A stretch of 64,000 bases of DNA from Roseomonas sp. KE2513. Its GTDB lineage: Bacteria; Pseudomonadota; Alphaproteobacteria; Acetobacterales; Acetobacteraceae. The stretch lies in contig NZ_RCVR01000004.1 of assembly GCF_016107305.1 (NCBI RefSeq), forward strand, positions 1-64,000, written 5' to 3'. The notes below the pieces were generated by a model. It worked only from the letters and a program-made list of their open reading frames with translations. It ran no database searches and had not been told where the DNA came from. Below are positions 43,361 through 52,481 of this stretch, piece after piece. Numbering within the stretch: the first letter of the stretch is position 1; each line of letters opens with the position of its first letter. The position numbers and the translations under genes are program-made.

Positions 43361-44329
43361 TTAATTTGCGATAACTGAACGATTCCGAAACGAACCGGTT
43401 TCATGCCGTAACGGACTTTCCTGCGCCAGATAGGCGATCCGCTTCGCCTCGATCCTGCCCCGCGTCACTGTGTCGAGGATCAGCCCGCAAGCCGCCGACA
43501 ATATGGCCAGAAGCATGATGAAAGCGGAAGCCACGAAGGTCGGCATCCGTGGCACGAGGCCAGTTTCCAGGAAGGTCTCGAGGACGGGCAGGAAGAGGCC
43601 GAGCGAGAGCAGCGCCAGCACTACCGAGGCAGCGCCGAAGAAGAAGCGCGGCCGCTCTCGTTGCACAAGGGCGAGGATCATCCGGAGGATTCGGTAACCG
43701 TCGGAATAAGTGCGCAGCTTCGAGGCGGATCCCGCCGGACGCTCGCGATAGGAGGTTTGAAGCTCGCCGACTGGGAGCCGGAGCTCCAGCGCGTGCACGG
43801 TGAATTCCGTCTCCGTCTCGAAGCCGTGGGCAAGAGCGGGGAAGGACTTCACGAAGCGGCGGGAGAAGCAGCGGTAACCCGACAGCATGTCGGTCACCCG
43901 GTTGCCGAAGACGTGGCGCACAACGCCGGTCAGGACGCGGTTGCCCAACCGGTGGCCGCGGCGGTAGGCGGCCACCGCCTCGGTCACGCGCACCCCCGTG
44001 ACCATGTCCAGCCCCTCCCCGAAAAGGGCGGCGAGCATGGCGGGGGCGTCGGCGGGCTCGTAAGTGCCGTCCCCGTCCACCAGGATATAGGCGTCGGCCT
44101 CCACATCCGCGAACATCCGGCGGACGACGTTGCCCTTGCCCTGCTGCCTCTCGCGCCGAACCACGGCCCCGGCGGCGGCGGCGGCCTCCAGGGTACGGTC
44201 GGTCGAGTTGTTGTCGTAAACATAGACGGTCGCCCCCGGCAGGGCGGCGCGAAAGCCGGCGACCACGGCGCCGATGGCCACTTCCTCGTTATGGCACGGA
44301 ACGAGGACGGCGATGCGGGGCGCGCTCAT
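43361..44329 (-). CDS. family 2 glycosyltransferase
   Basis: This 322-residue GT-A enzyme has an N-terminal nucleotide-sugar domain (VLVPCHNEEVAIGAVVAGF, VYDNNSTDRT, DGDG at 85-88 as the metal-binding DxD) and two C-terminal membrane helices (about 230-290). The polyisoprenyl-phosphate glycosyltransferase type (DPM1/ArnC-like) fits the GYRCFSRRFVKSFP segment. Start ATG 44329 overlaps the GtrA-type stop as ATGA; the pairing of GtrA with such a transferase is a standard glycan-flipping unit. Confidence 0.92.
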   Translation of the reverse strand: MSAPRIAVLVPCHNEEVAIGAVVAGFRAALPGATVYVYDNNSTDRTLEAAAAAGAVVRRERQQGKGNVVRRMFADVEADAYILVDGDGTYEPADAPAMLAALFGEGLDMVTGVRVTEAVAAYRRGHRLGNRVLTGVVRHVFGNRVTDMLSGYRCFSRRFVKSFPALAHGFETETEFTVHALELRLPVGELQTSYRERPAGSASKLRTYSDGYRILRMILALVQRERPRFFFGAASVVLALLSLGLFLPVLETFLETGLVPRMPTFVASAFIMLLAILSAACGLILDTVTRGRIEAKRIAYLAQESPLRHETGSFRNRSVIAN

Positions 44330-44763
44330 GGCGTGCGGAACACGAAGCGGCGGGAGAGCAGGAAATTGCCGGCCAGCCCCGCGACGGAGCCGGCCGCGAC
44401 CCCGAGGATCGGATGGGCCGCGACGACGGGCAGGTTCGCCACCAGCAGCGCGTAGGTGCTGTAGTTCACCGCGAAGCCCACCAGGTTCACCAGCAGGAAC
44501 ATGACCCATTGCCGGCCCGCCCCTTCCCGCCCGGCCGAGCGGAAGGTCCAGGCGCGGTTGAGTGCCCAATTGCCGGTGGCTGCCGCGACATAGGAGAGAA
44601 CCCGGCCCCAGTAGAGCCCGGCGCCAGCCGCCAGGGCAGCGTATAGCACGGCCGTGTCCACGACGAAGCCGACCGTGCCCACCACGCCGAAGCGGATGAA
44701 CTCGGTCGCGAGCGCGTGGTGGGACGGGTGCAGCAGCTGGTCCCAGGGCCTGGCGAGTTGCAT
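44326..44763 (-). CDS. GtrA family membrane protein
   Basis: This 145-residue protein has four membrane helices (FIRFGVVGTVGFVVDTAVLY; RVLSYVAAATGNWALNRAWT; FLLVNLVGFAVNYSTYALLV; AAGSVAGLAGNFLLSRRFVF), the GtrA pattern. It probably assists movement of a polyprenyl-linked sugar made by the neighbouring glycosyltransferase. Start ATG 44763 follows GAGGCGG; a longer frame to 44901 is not required. Confidence 0.92.
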   Translation of the reverse strand: MQLARPWDQLLHPSHHALATEFIRFGVVGTVGFVVDTAVLYAALAAGAGLYWGRVLSYVAAATGNWALNRAWTFRSAGREGAGRQWVMFLLVNLVGFAVNYSTYALLVANLPVVAAHPILGVAAGSVAGLAGNFLLSRRFVFRTP

Positions 44764-44894
44764 TGGCCCGCCTCTAGCGGCTGCGGCCGCCTGCGTGAAG
44801 CATAGAATACCCCCAGGAGGTGGGCAGGGGACTTGCGCCCAGGTCGTGGCTGGGCTCCCCTCCCGCCAAACCCGCGAAAGGAACGACGCTGCAG

Positions 44895-46529
44895 ATGGCA
44901 ACGGATCGTCGCCAATTCATTGCCGGCACCGCCGGCCTGGCGCTGGGCGGAGCCCTCGGCGGCTCGCCTTCCGGCGCATCCCCCTTTGCCCTCTCCCGTC
45001 CCGCTTTGGCCCAAGCGGCGGGTTCGCGCGTGCTGCGTTTCATTCCGCAGTCCGACCTGACCGTGCTCGATCCGATCATCACTACGGCCTATGTCACGCG
45101 CCACCACGGCTACCTCGTCTGGGATACGCTCTACGGCTTTGACGAGGACTTCGAGCCGCAGCCGCAGATGGCCGAGGGCCACACGGTCGAGGACGAGGGC
45201 CGGCGGGTCACGATCCGTCTCCGGCCGGGCATGAAGTTCCACGATGGCGAACCGGTACGGGCGCGCGACTGCGTAGCCTCGATTCGCCGCTGGGCCGCGC
45301 GCGACGCTCTCGGCCAGGTGCTGCTCGCCCGCACCGACGCCATGGAGGCGCCGGACGATCGGACGATCCTGATCCGGTTGAAGCAGCCCTTCCCGCTGCT
45401 CTTCTCGGCGCTGGGCAAGCCGAGCACGCCCGTGTGCTTCATGATGCCGGAGCGCATCGCGCAGACCGATCCGAACACCGCCGTGCGCGAAATGATCGGG
45501 AGCGGCCCCTTCCGCTACGTGGCCAACGAGCGCGTTGCGGGCGCGAAGGTGGTCTATGAGCGGTTCGCCGACTACGTGCCGCGCGCCGAGGGCACGCCGA
45601 GCTGGACCGCCGGCCCCAAGCGCGTGAACCTCGACCGCGTGGAGTGGACGGTCATCCCCGACGCCTCCACGGCGGCCAACGCGCTGACCAACGGCGAGAT
45701 GGACTGGTGGGAGCAACCGACGGCCGACCTCCAGCCCACCCTCCGCCGCAACCGCAACGTGGTGATGGAGATCCCAGACCCGACCGGGCTCTGCGCGCTG
45801 GCCCGCTTCAACCACCTGCACCCGCCTTTCGACAACCCGGCGATCCGCCGCGCCCTGCTCGGGGCGGTGGTGCAGGGCGACTATATGACGGCGGTAATCG
45901 GCACTGACCGCTCGCTCTGGAAGGACGGCATTGGCTTCTTCCCGCCGGGCACGCCCATGGCAAGCGACGCCGGGCTCGAGGCGCTGAGCACGCCGCGGGA
46001 CTATGAGAAGGTGAAGCGCGATCTTGCCGCCGCCGGCTACAAGGGGGAGAAGGTGGTGCTGATCGCCGCCTCCGACTTCCCCTCGCTGAACGCGCTTGCG
46101 CAGGTCGGCAACGACATGCTCACCAAGTGTGGCATGAACGTCGAGTTCATCTCCACTGACTGGGGCAGCGTCGTGCAGCGCCGCGCCTCGCGCGAGGCGC
46201 CGGAGCGGGGCGGCTGGAGCATGTTCTTCACCTTCTTCGCCGGGCTCGACATCTTCAATCCCGGCGTCAGCCAGGCCCTGCGCGGCACCGGCCAGAGCGC
46301 CTGGTTCGGCTGGCCGACCATGCCGAAGATGGAGGATCTGCGGAACACCTGGCTCGATGCGCCCGACCTTGACGCGCAGAAGAAGGTGGCGCGCGAGGTG
46401 CAGGCGGAGGCGTTCCGCGAGGTGCCCTACCTGCCGCTCGGCCAGTACTTCCAGGCCACCGCCTATCGCCGCAACATCTCGGGCGTGCCGAAGGGCTTCC
46501 CGATGTTCTGGAGTGTCCAGAAGAGCTGA
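44895..46529 (+). CDS. peptide ABC transporter substrate-binding protein (SBP_bac_5), paralogue 1 of 4
   Basis: This 544-residue periplasmic binding protein opens with a twin-arginine signal (DRRQFIAGTAGLALGGALGG). The family-5 core includes SDLTVLDPIITTAYVTRHHG, LRPGMKFHDGEPVRARDCVA, IRRWAARDALGQ, NHLHPPFDNPAIRRALL and a C-terminal FQATAYRRNISGV. It captures peptides or similar ligands for the DppBCDF-type transporter at 51540-55470. Start ATG 44895 was chosen because the signal peptide begins there; AAAGGAA lies upstream. Confidence 0.93.
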   Translation: MATDRRQFIAGTAGLALGGALGGSPSGASPFALSRPALAQAAGSRVLRFIPQSDLTVLDPIITTAYVTRHHGYLVWDTLYGFDEDFEPQPQMAEGHTVEDEGRRVTIRLRPGMKFHDGEPVRARDCVASIRRWAARDALGQVLLARTDAMEAPDDRTILIRLKQPFPLLFSALGKPSTPVCFMMPERIAQTDPNTAVREMIGSGPFRYVANERVAGAKVVYERFADYVPRAEGTPSWTAGPKRVNLDRVEWTVIPDASTAANALTNGEMDWWEQPTADLQPTLRRNRNVVMEIPDPTGLCALARFNHLHPPFDNPAIRRALLGAVVQGDYMTAVIGTDRSLWKDGIGFFPPGTPMASDAGLEALSTPRDYEKVKRDLAAAGYKGEKVVLIAASDFPSLNALAQVGNDMLTKCGMNVEFISTDWGSVVQRRASREAPERGGWSMFFTFFAGLDIFNPGVSQALRGTGQSAWFGWPTMPKMEDLRNTWLDAPDLDAQKKVAREVQAEAFREVPYLPLGQYFQATAYRRNISGVPKGFPMFWSVQKS

Positions 46530-46533
46530 ACGG

Positions 46534-46567
46534 GGTGGCGGGGCGCTTGCCTTGGCGTCCCCGCCCC
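46534..46567 (+). terminator. possible attenuator hairpin between paralogues 1 and 2
   Basis: GGCGGGG (46537-46543) and CCCCGCC (46559-46565) can form a GC-rich stem just after the first binding-protein gene. A partial terminator here would raise the relative level of paralogue 1. Confidence 0.45.
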
Positions 46568-46602
46568 TGCTGTCATGCGGCTCTCGGCATGAAAGGGCAC
46601 GC

Positions 46603-48201
46603 ATGATCAGTCGCCGCCACCTGTTGGAAGCCGGCACGGCCGCCCTGGCACCGAATGTCCTGGCGCCGGCCATGCCCGCGCTGGCGCAGCCGGCCAGCGC
46701 GCGTGTGCTGAAGATGGTGCCCCAGGCTAACCTCACGAGCCTGGACCCGATCTGGACCACGGCGAACATCACCCGCAACCACGGGTACATGGTCTACGAC
46801 AATCTCTACGGCATGGATGCCGGGTTCCGGCCCCAGCCGCAGCTGGCCGAGGGCCACACGGTCGAGGATGACGGCCGCCGCGTCACCATTACCCTCCGCC
46901 AGGGCCCGCGCTTCCATGATGGCGAGCCGGTGCGGGCGGCGGATGCGGTCGCCAGCCTCAACCGCTGGATGAAGCGCTCTCCCTCCGGCCAGAAGCTCGC
47001 GGAATTCGTGGATGGGCTCTCCGCCCTCGATGACCGGCGGCTGGAATTCCGACTGAAGCGATCCTTCCCTTTCCTCTTCTCCGCCCTAGCCCAGGTCAGC
47101 AACAGCCCGGCCTTCATCATGCCGGAACGGATCGCCCGAACCGACGCCTTCCAGCAGATCCGCGAGACCGTCGGCAGTGGTCCCTTCCGCTTCAAGGCGG
47201 ACGAGTTCAACTCGGGCAGCCTCGTGGTCTACGAGCGGAACCCCAGCTACAGCCCGACCCCCGTTGGCACCCCGAGCCTGACGGCGGGCCCGAAATCCGT
47301 CCATTTCGACCGGGTCGAGTGGCATATCATCACCGATGCCTCCACGGCCGCCGCCGCCCTGCAGAACGGCGAGATCGACTGGTTCGAGCAGCCGCCACCG
47401 GAACTCCAGACGCTCATCCGCCGCAACCGTTCCCTCGCGGTGGAGGCGATCGACCCGCTGCCGCTCACTGGCATCCTTCGCTTCAATCATCTGCACCCGC
47501 CCTTCAACGACAAGCGCATGCGTCAGGCGCTGCTGCCGGCAATCGACCAGGCGGACTTCATGCAGGCGATCGTCGGCACGGAGCCCGGCCTCTGGGAGCC
47601 GGCGGGCGTTTTCACGCCGGGCACGCCGCTGGCGAACGACGTCGGCATGGAGGCGCTGACCGGCCCGCGCAGCCTCGACCGGGCGAAGGCGCTGCTGCGG
47701 GAAGCCGGCTACACGAATCAGCCCATGCGGCTCGTCGGCCCCACGGACATCCTCGCCCCCGCCGCCATGACGCAGGTCTGCGCCGACCTCGTCCGCCGGC
47801 TCGGCTTCAACGCGGACATCGTGCTGACGGACTGGGGAACCACCGTGCAGCGCCGCACGAGCCGCGAGCCGCTGGAGAGGGGCGGGTGGAGCATGATCCT
47901 CACCTCCTTCTCCTCTTTCGACTTCGTGGACCCCTCCGCGCATTTCCCGCTGCGCGGGAACGGCACCAGCGCCTGGCCGGGCTGGCCGGACATGCCGCGG
48001 CTGGAGACATTGCGCGACGAGTGGTTCCTCGCGCCCGACGCCGAGGAGTCGAAGCGCATCGCGCGCGAGATGCAGCGGGTGGCCCTCGATGAGCTGCCCT
48101 ACATCCCCGTGGGTTCCTACAAGTCGCTGACTGCAATCCGCCGCGACCTCAGGGACCGCGTGCCGGGCTTCGCGATCTTCTGGAACCTCAAGCGCGCCTG
48201 A
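46603..48201 (+). CDS. peptide ABC transporter substrate-binding protein (SBP_bac_5), paralogue 2 of 4
   Basis: This 532-residue paralogue has a signal peptide SRRHLLEAGTAALAPNVLAP followed by Ala-rich PAMPALAQP. Shared core motifs are VPQANLTSLDPIWTTANITR, GPRFHDGEPVRAADAVASLN, NHLHPPFNDKRMRQALLPAI and LTAIRRDLRD. It is roughly half identical by eye to its neighbours, enough for the same fold and family but possibly different ligands. Start ATG 46603; the frame is open to 46357 inside paralogue 1, which is not coding there. Confidence 0.93.
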   Translation: MISRRHLLEAGTAALAPNVLAPAMPALAQPASARVLKMVPQANLTSLDPIWTTANITRNHGYMVYDNLYGMDAGFRPQPQLAEGHTVEDDGRRVTITLRQGPRFHDGEPVRAADAVASLNRWMKRSPSGQKLAEFVDGLSALDDRRLEFRLKRSFPFLFSALAQVSNSPAFIMPERIARTDAFQQIRETVGSGPFRFKADEFNSGSLVVYERNPSYSPTPVGTPSLTAGPKSVHFDRVEWHIITDASTAAAALQNGEIDWFEQPPPELQTLIRRNRSLAVEAIDPLPLTGILRFNHLHPPFNDKRMRQALLPAIDQADFMQAIVGTEPGLWEPAGVFTPGTPLANDVGMEALTGPRSLDRAKALLREAGYTNQPMRLVGPTDILAPAAMTQVCADLVRRLGFNADIVLTDWGTTVQRRTSREPLERGGWSMILTSFSSFDFVDPSAHFPLRGNGTSAWPGWPDMPRLETLRDEWFLAPDAEESKRIAREMQRVALDELPYIPVGSYKSLTAIRRDLRDRVPGFAIFWNLKRA

Positions 48202-48214
48202 GGAGGGCAGCCCG

Positions 48215-49801
48215 ATGATCCGCCGCCGCGATACCCTCAAGGGAGTGGCGGCGGCCGCCGCGCTCCCGCTCGCCGGGCCCGCCCTCGCGCAAGGGCAGGG
48301 CGCGCGCACACTGCGCGTCGTGCCCCAGGCGAACCTCACCAGCCTGGACCCAGTTTGGACGACGGCCGTGGTTACGCGCAACCACGCCTATCTCGTCTAT
48401 GACCAGATCACCGCGGTGGACGCGAACAACGTGCCGCGGCCGCAGATGGCGGAGGGCTGGGTCGTCGGGGATGACAATCGAGAATGGACCTTCACCCTCC
48501 GCCCCGGCCTTCGCTTCCACGACAACGAGGCCGTGCGCGCGGCGGATTGCGTGTCGAGCATCCGCCGCTGGATGGCGCGGGACACCTTCGGCCAGGCGCT
48601 CAACGCGCAGGTGGACGAGCTCTCGGCGTTGGACGACCGCCGTTTCCGCTTCCGGCTGAAGAAGCCCTTTCCCTTCCTCGCGCTGGCCATGGGCAAGAGC
48701 CAGAACCCCTGCTTCATCATGCCGGAGCGGATCGCGGCGACGGACCCTTTCCAGCAGATCCGCGATGCCACCGGCTCCGGGCCCTTCCGCTTCTTGGCTG
48801 GCGAGTGGAACCCCGGCCAGCGCGCCGTCTGGGCCAAGTTCGACGGCTACGTGCCGCGCCAGGAGGCGCCGGACGGGCTCGCGGGTGGGCGGGTGCCGCG
48901 GCTCGATCGCGTGGAGTGGACGGTCATCAGCGACCCCGCAACCGCGGCCTCCGCGATGGTGAATGGCGAGCAGGACTATTGGGAATACCCGCTGCACGAC
49001 CTCCTGCCGCTGCTCCGGCGCTCGCGGGACCTCGTGATTGAGCAGCGGCTGCTGGAGGGCACCTATGGCGTGCTCCGCTTCAACCACCTGCACGCGCCCT
49101 TCAACAACCTGGCCGTGCGCCGCGCGGTGGCCATGGCCGTGAACCAGGAGGACTATCTCCGCGCCGTCGCAGGCGACGATCCGAGGGGCTGGGGCGTCTG
49201 CGAGGGGGTCTTCACCTGCGGCACCAGCCTCGCGAGCGAGGAGGGGAGCGCCATTCTGCGGACCCGCAACGTCGAGGCGGCGCGGGCCGCGCTGCGCGCC
49301 TCCGGCTATGCCGGCGAGAAGGTGGTGCTCATCACGCCCAGCGATTACCCGCAGATCAACGCCCTCTCGCTCGTCACCGCCGACCTGATGACGCGGATCG
49401 GGCTGAACGTGGAGGTCGTCTCGGCTGACTGGGGCACCGTCATTCAGCGCCGGGCCAGCCGGGAGCCGGTGGAGCGGGGTGGCTGGAGCGTGGTGCACAC
49501 CACCTCCTCCGGCAGCGACCTTGGCGTGCCCACGATCCACCTCTTCCTGCGGGCGAACGGGCCGAATGCCTGGTTCGGCTGGCCGCAGGACGAGCGGATC
49601 GAGGAACTGCGCGCCGCCTGGCTAGACGCGGCGGACGAGGCCGAGAGCAAGCGCCTCGGCGCGGCCATGAACGCGCGGGCGATGGAGGTGCTCCCCTACG
49701 TCCCGCTGGGCTTCTACTGGCAGCCGAGCGTCTGGCGCCGCAATGTGACGGGTGCCTTCAAGGCTCCTGCCACCGTCTTCTGGAACATCGCCAAGGCATG
49801 A
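48215..49801 (+). CDS. peptide ABC transporter substrate-binding protein (SBP_bac_5), paralogue 3 of 4
   Basis: This 528-residue paralogue begins MIRRRDTLKGVAAAAALPLA (RRR-D-T-L-K-G, twin-arginine-like). Core motifs are VPQANLTSLDPVWTTAVVTR, RPGLRFHDNEAVRAADCVSS, NHLHAPFNNLAVRRAVAMAV and QPSVWRRNVTGAF. It differs from the others in DQITAVDANNVPRPQMAEGW, suggesting a different pocket. Only 13 bases separate it from paralogue 2, with GAGG ahead of the start. Confidence 0.93.
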   Translation: MIRRRDTLKGVAAAAALPLAGPALAQGQGARTLRVVPQANLTSLDPVWTTAVVTRNHAYLVYDQITAVDANNVPRPQMAEGWVVGDDNREWTFTLRPGLRFHDNEAVRAADCVSSIRRWMARDTFGQALNAQVDELSALDDRRFRFRLKKPFPFLALAMGKSQNPCFIMPERIAATDPFQQIRDATGSGPFRFLAGEWNPGQRAVWAKFDGYVPRQEAPDGLAGGRVPRLDRVEWTVISDPATAASAMVNGEQDYWEYPLHDLLPLLRRSRDLVIEQRLLEGTYGVLRFNHLHAPFNNLAVRRAVAMAVNQEDYLRAVAGDDPRGWGVCEGVFTCGTSLASEEGSAILRTRNVEAARAALRASGYAGEKVVLITPSDYPQINALSLVTADLMTRIGLNVEVVSADWGTVIQRRASREPVERGGWSVVHTTSSGSDLGVPTIHLFLRANGPNAWFGWPQDERIEELRAAWLDAADEAESKRLGAAMNARAMEVLPYVPLGFYWQPSVWRRNVTGAFKAPATVFWNIAKA

Positions 49802-49924
49802 GCCTGGCATGGCCCGTGCATGGCCAAGGGGGATAAGGTGGCGCAACCCGCCGTTCTGCGGCAGGCTGCGCGACAAGGGGCTTTCTGGCACGGCGAAGGC
49901 CGGCCGCGGATAGGGATGTCGCTG

Positions 49925-51529
49925 ATGGATCGTCGCCTGTTACTCAAGGCTGGGGCTGGGCTCGGCGCGCTGCTGCCAAGTGTTGCCGGCGTGTCGGCCC
50001 CGGCCCTCTCCCAGGGTACCAATGCCCGGACGCTGCGTTTCGTGCCGCAGGCGAATCTCGCAAATTTCGACCCCATCTGGGGTTCCCAATACGTCGTCCG
50101 CAATGCCGCCGCCCTCGTCTGGGACACCCTCTACGGCGTGGACGAGCAGATCCGGCCGCAGCGCCAGATGGTCGAAAGCGAGGAGGCCTCGTCCGATGGC
50201 CTCACCTGGACCTTCCGCCTCCGCTCTGGCCTGAAGTTCCACGATGGCGAGCCGGTGCTGGCGAAGGACGCGGTGGCCAGCCTCAAGCGCTGGGCCGTGC
50301 GCGACCCGATGGGCCAGATGATCCTGTCCATCCAGAACGAGTTGGTGGCGGTGGACGACCGGACCTTCCGCTGGTCCCTCAAGGCGCCCTATCCGAAGAT
50401 GCTGCTGGCGCTGGCGAAGAACAACGCGCCCTGCTCCTTCGTCATGCCCGAGCGGATCGCGAAGACCGACCCCTTCCAGCAGATCGGTGAGTATGTGGGC
50501 TCCGGCCCCTACCGCTTCGTGCGGAACGAGTGGGTGCCGGGCGCGAAGGCAGTCTTCGAGCGCTTCGCCGACTACGTGCCGCGCGACGAGCCCGCCTCCT
50601 GGCTGGCGGGCGGCAAGCGCGCGCTGATCGACCGGATTGAGTGGGTGATCATGCCCGACCCGGCCACCGCCTCCGCCGCGCTGCAGAACGGAGAGGTGGA
50701 CTGGTGGGAGAATCCCATCACAGACCTCGTGCCGACGCTCAAGCGCAATCGCAACATCGTCGTGGATATTGCGGACCCGCTGGGCAACGTCGGCTCCTTC
50801 CGCATGAACCACCTTCATCCGCCCTTCAACGACGTGCGCGCCCGCCGCGCCGTGCTGCAGGCGATGAGCCAGGAGGACTACATGCAGGCCCTGGTGGGGG
50901 AGGACCGGAACCTCTGGAAGACCTTGCCGAGCTTCTTCACCCCGGGCACCCCGATCTACAGCGAAGCCGGCGGCGAGATCCTCAAGGGCAAGCGCGACTA
51001 CGACGCCGCCAAGCGGATGCTGGCGGAGGCCGGCTACAAGGGCGAGCCGATCACCATCGTCGTCGCCCAGGACCAGCCGATCACCAAGGCTTTCGGCGAC
51101 GTTTCGGCAGACCTGTTGAAGAAGATGGGCATGAACGTCGATTTCGTCGCGACGGACTGGGGCACGGTCGGCTCCCGCCGCGCGCTCAAGACACCACCCT
51201 CCCAGGGCGGGTGGCACATCTTCCACACCTGGCACGCGGGGGCCGATTGCATCAATCCGGCCGCCTATACCGCCATCCGCGCGAATGGTGACGCAGCCTG
51301 GTTCGGCTGGCCGAAGAGCGACAGCGTGGAGGCCGCGCGAGACGCGTGGTTCGCCGCCCCCGACACCCCCGCCGAGAAGATCGCCATGGACCGCCTGAAC
51401 AAGGAGGCGATGGACTTCGGCCTCTATGCGCCCACCGGCTTCTTCCTCTCTTACCAGGCCTGGAGGCGGAATGTGTCAGGCGTGGTAAAGGGGCCACTGC
51501 CTTTCTTCTGGGGCGTTTCCAAGAGCTGA
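49925..51529 (+). CDS. peptide ABC transporter substrate-binding protein (SBP_bac_5), paralogue 4 of 4
   Basis: This 534-residue paralogue starts MDRRLLLKAGAGLGALLPSV with a twin-arginine-type signal. Core motifs are VPQANLANFDPIWGSQYVVR, RSGLKFHDGEPVLAKDAVAS, NHLHPPFNDVRARRAVLQAM and YQAWRRNVSGVVKGP. ATG 49925 is preferred because AGGG lies nine bases before it; ATG 49916 is an alternative three codons upstream. It directly precedes the permease genes, the usual position of a binding protein, so it may be the original partner. Confidence 0.93.
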   Translation: MDRRLLLKAGAGLGALLPSVAGVSAPALSQGTNARTLRFVPQANLANFDPIWGSQYVVRNAAALVWDTLYGVDEQIRPQRQMVESEEASSDGLTWTFRLRSGLKFHDGEPVLAKDAVASLKRWAVRDPMGQMILSIQNELVAVDDRTFRWSLKAPYPKMLLALAKNNAPCSFVMPERIAKTDPFQQIGEYVGSGPYRFVRNEWVPGAKAVFERFADYVPRDEPASWLAGGKRALIDRIEWVIMPDPATASAALQNGEVDWWENPITDLVPTLKRNRNIVVDIADPLGNVGSFRMNHLHPPFNDVRARRAVLQAMSQEDYMQALVGEDRNLWKTLPSFFTPGTPIYSEAGGEILKGKRDYDAAKRMLAEAGYKGEPITIVVAQDQPITKAFGDVSADLLKKMGMNVDFVATDWGTVGSRRALKTPPSQGGWHIFHTWHAGADCINPAAYTAIRANGDAAWFGWPKSDSVEAARDAWFAAPDTPAEKIAMDRLNKEAMDFGLYAPTGFFLSYQAWRRNVSGVVKGPLPFFWGVSKS

Positions 51530-51539
51530 AAGGGACCGG

Positions 51540-52481
51540 ATGCTCGCCTACACGCTCCGCCGGATTGTCGCCACCATCCCCGTCATGGCGGTGGTGGCTC
51601 TCTTCGTGTTCAGTCTTCTCTATATCTCTCCGGGCGACCCAGCGGCGGTGATCGCAGGTGACCAGGCGACGCCGGCAGATGTCGAGCGCATCCGCGCGAG
51701 CCTGGGCCTGGACCGGCCCTATCTCGTGCGCTTCGCGGAATGGGCCTGGAACATCATGCGCGGTGACCTCGGCACCTCGATCTTCACCAACCTGCCGGTC
51801 AGCACGATGATCCAGCAGCGGATCGAGCCGACGCTCTCGCTCATGGTCATCACTCTCATCCTCGCGGTCTGCATCGCGGTGCCGATGGGCGTCATCGCGG
51901 CCTGGAAGAACGGCACCATCATTGACCGGCTGGTGATGGGCTTCGCCGTGCTCGGCTTCTCCGTGCCGGTTTTCGTCGTTGGCTATCTCCTTGCCTATGT
52001 CTTCGCCCTCGAACTCGACTGGCTGCCGGTGCAGGGCTATACGCCGCTTTCCCGCGGCGCCTGGCCCTGGTTCCAGAACCTCATCTTGCCGGCCATCGCG
52101 CTGGGCGGCGTCTACATCGCCCTCATTGCCCGCATCACGCGCGCGACCATGCTCGAGGTGCTGCAGCAGGATTATATCCGCACAGCCCGTGCCAAGGGGG
52201 TCGCGCAGCCGGGCATCCTCTTCCTGCACGCGCTCAAGAACGCGGCGGTGCCGATCGTGACCGTGATCGGCATCGGCGTCGCGCTGCTGATCGGCGGCGC
52301 TGTGGTGACGGAGAGTGTCTTCGCCATCCCTGGCCTCGGCCGGCTCACGGTGGACGCGATCCTCCGCCGCGACTACCCGGTGATCCAGGGCGTGATCCTG
52401 CTCTTCTCCTTCACCTATGTGCTGGTGAACCTGGTCATCGACCTTCTCTACACCCTGTTCGATCCGAGGATCCGCTATTGA
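51540..52481 (+). CDS. dipeptide/oligopeptide ABC transporter permease (DppB type), second system
   Basis: This 313-residue six-helix permease opens YTLRRIVATIPVMAVVALFV and carries HALKNAAVPIVTVIGIGVAL with IPGLGRLTVDAI in the C-terminal half. It forms the channel with the DppC-type protein next to it. GGAC lies shortly before ATG 51540, ten bases past the fourth binding-protein gene. Its stop overlaps the next start as TTGA. Confidence 0.94.
   Translation: MLAYTLRRIVATIPVMAVVALFVFSLLYISPGDPAAVIAGDQATPADVERIRASLGLDRPYLVRFAEWAWNIMRGDLGTSIFTNLPVSTMIQQRIEPTLSLMVITLILAVCIAVPMGVIAAWKNGTIIDRLVMGFAVLGFSVPVFVVGYLLAYVFALELDWLPVQGYTPLSRGAWPWFQNLILPAIALGGVYIALIARITRATMLEVLQQDYIRTARAKGVAQPGILFLHALKNAAVPIVTVIGIGVALLIGGAVVTESVFAIPGLGRLTVDAILRRDYPVIQGVILLFSFTYVLVNLVIDLLYTLFDPRIRY

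Noticed and set aside
44487-46790. 767-codon minus-strand frame
   Set aside because: Antisense to the first peptide-binding protein and out of phase with GtrA; composition is the Arg/Val/His-rich pattern of reverse-strand reads of GC-rich genes.
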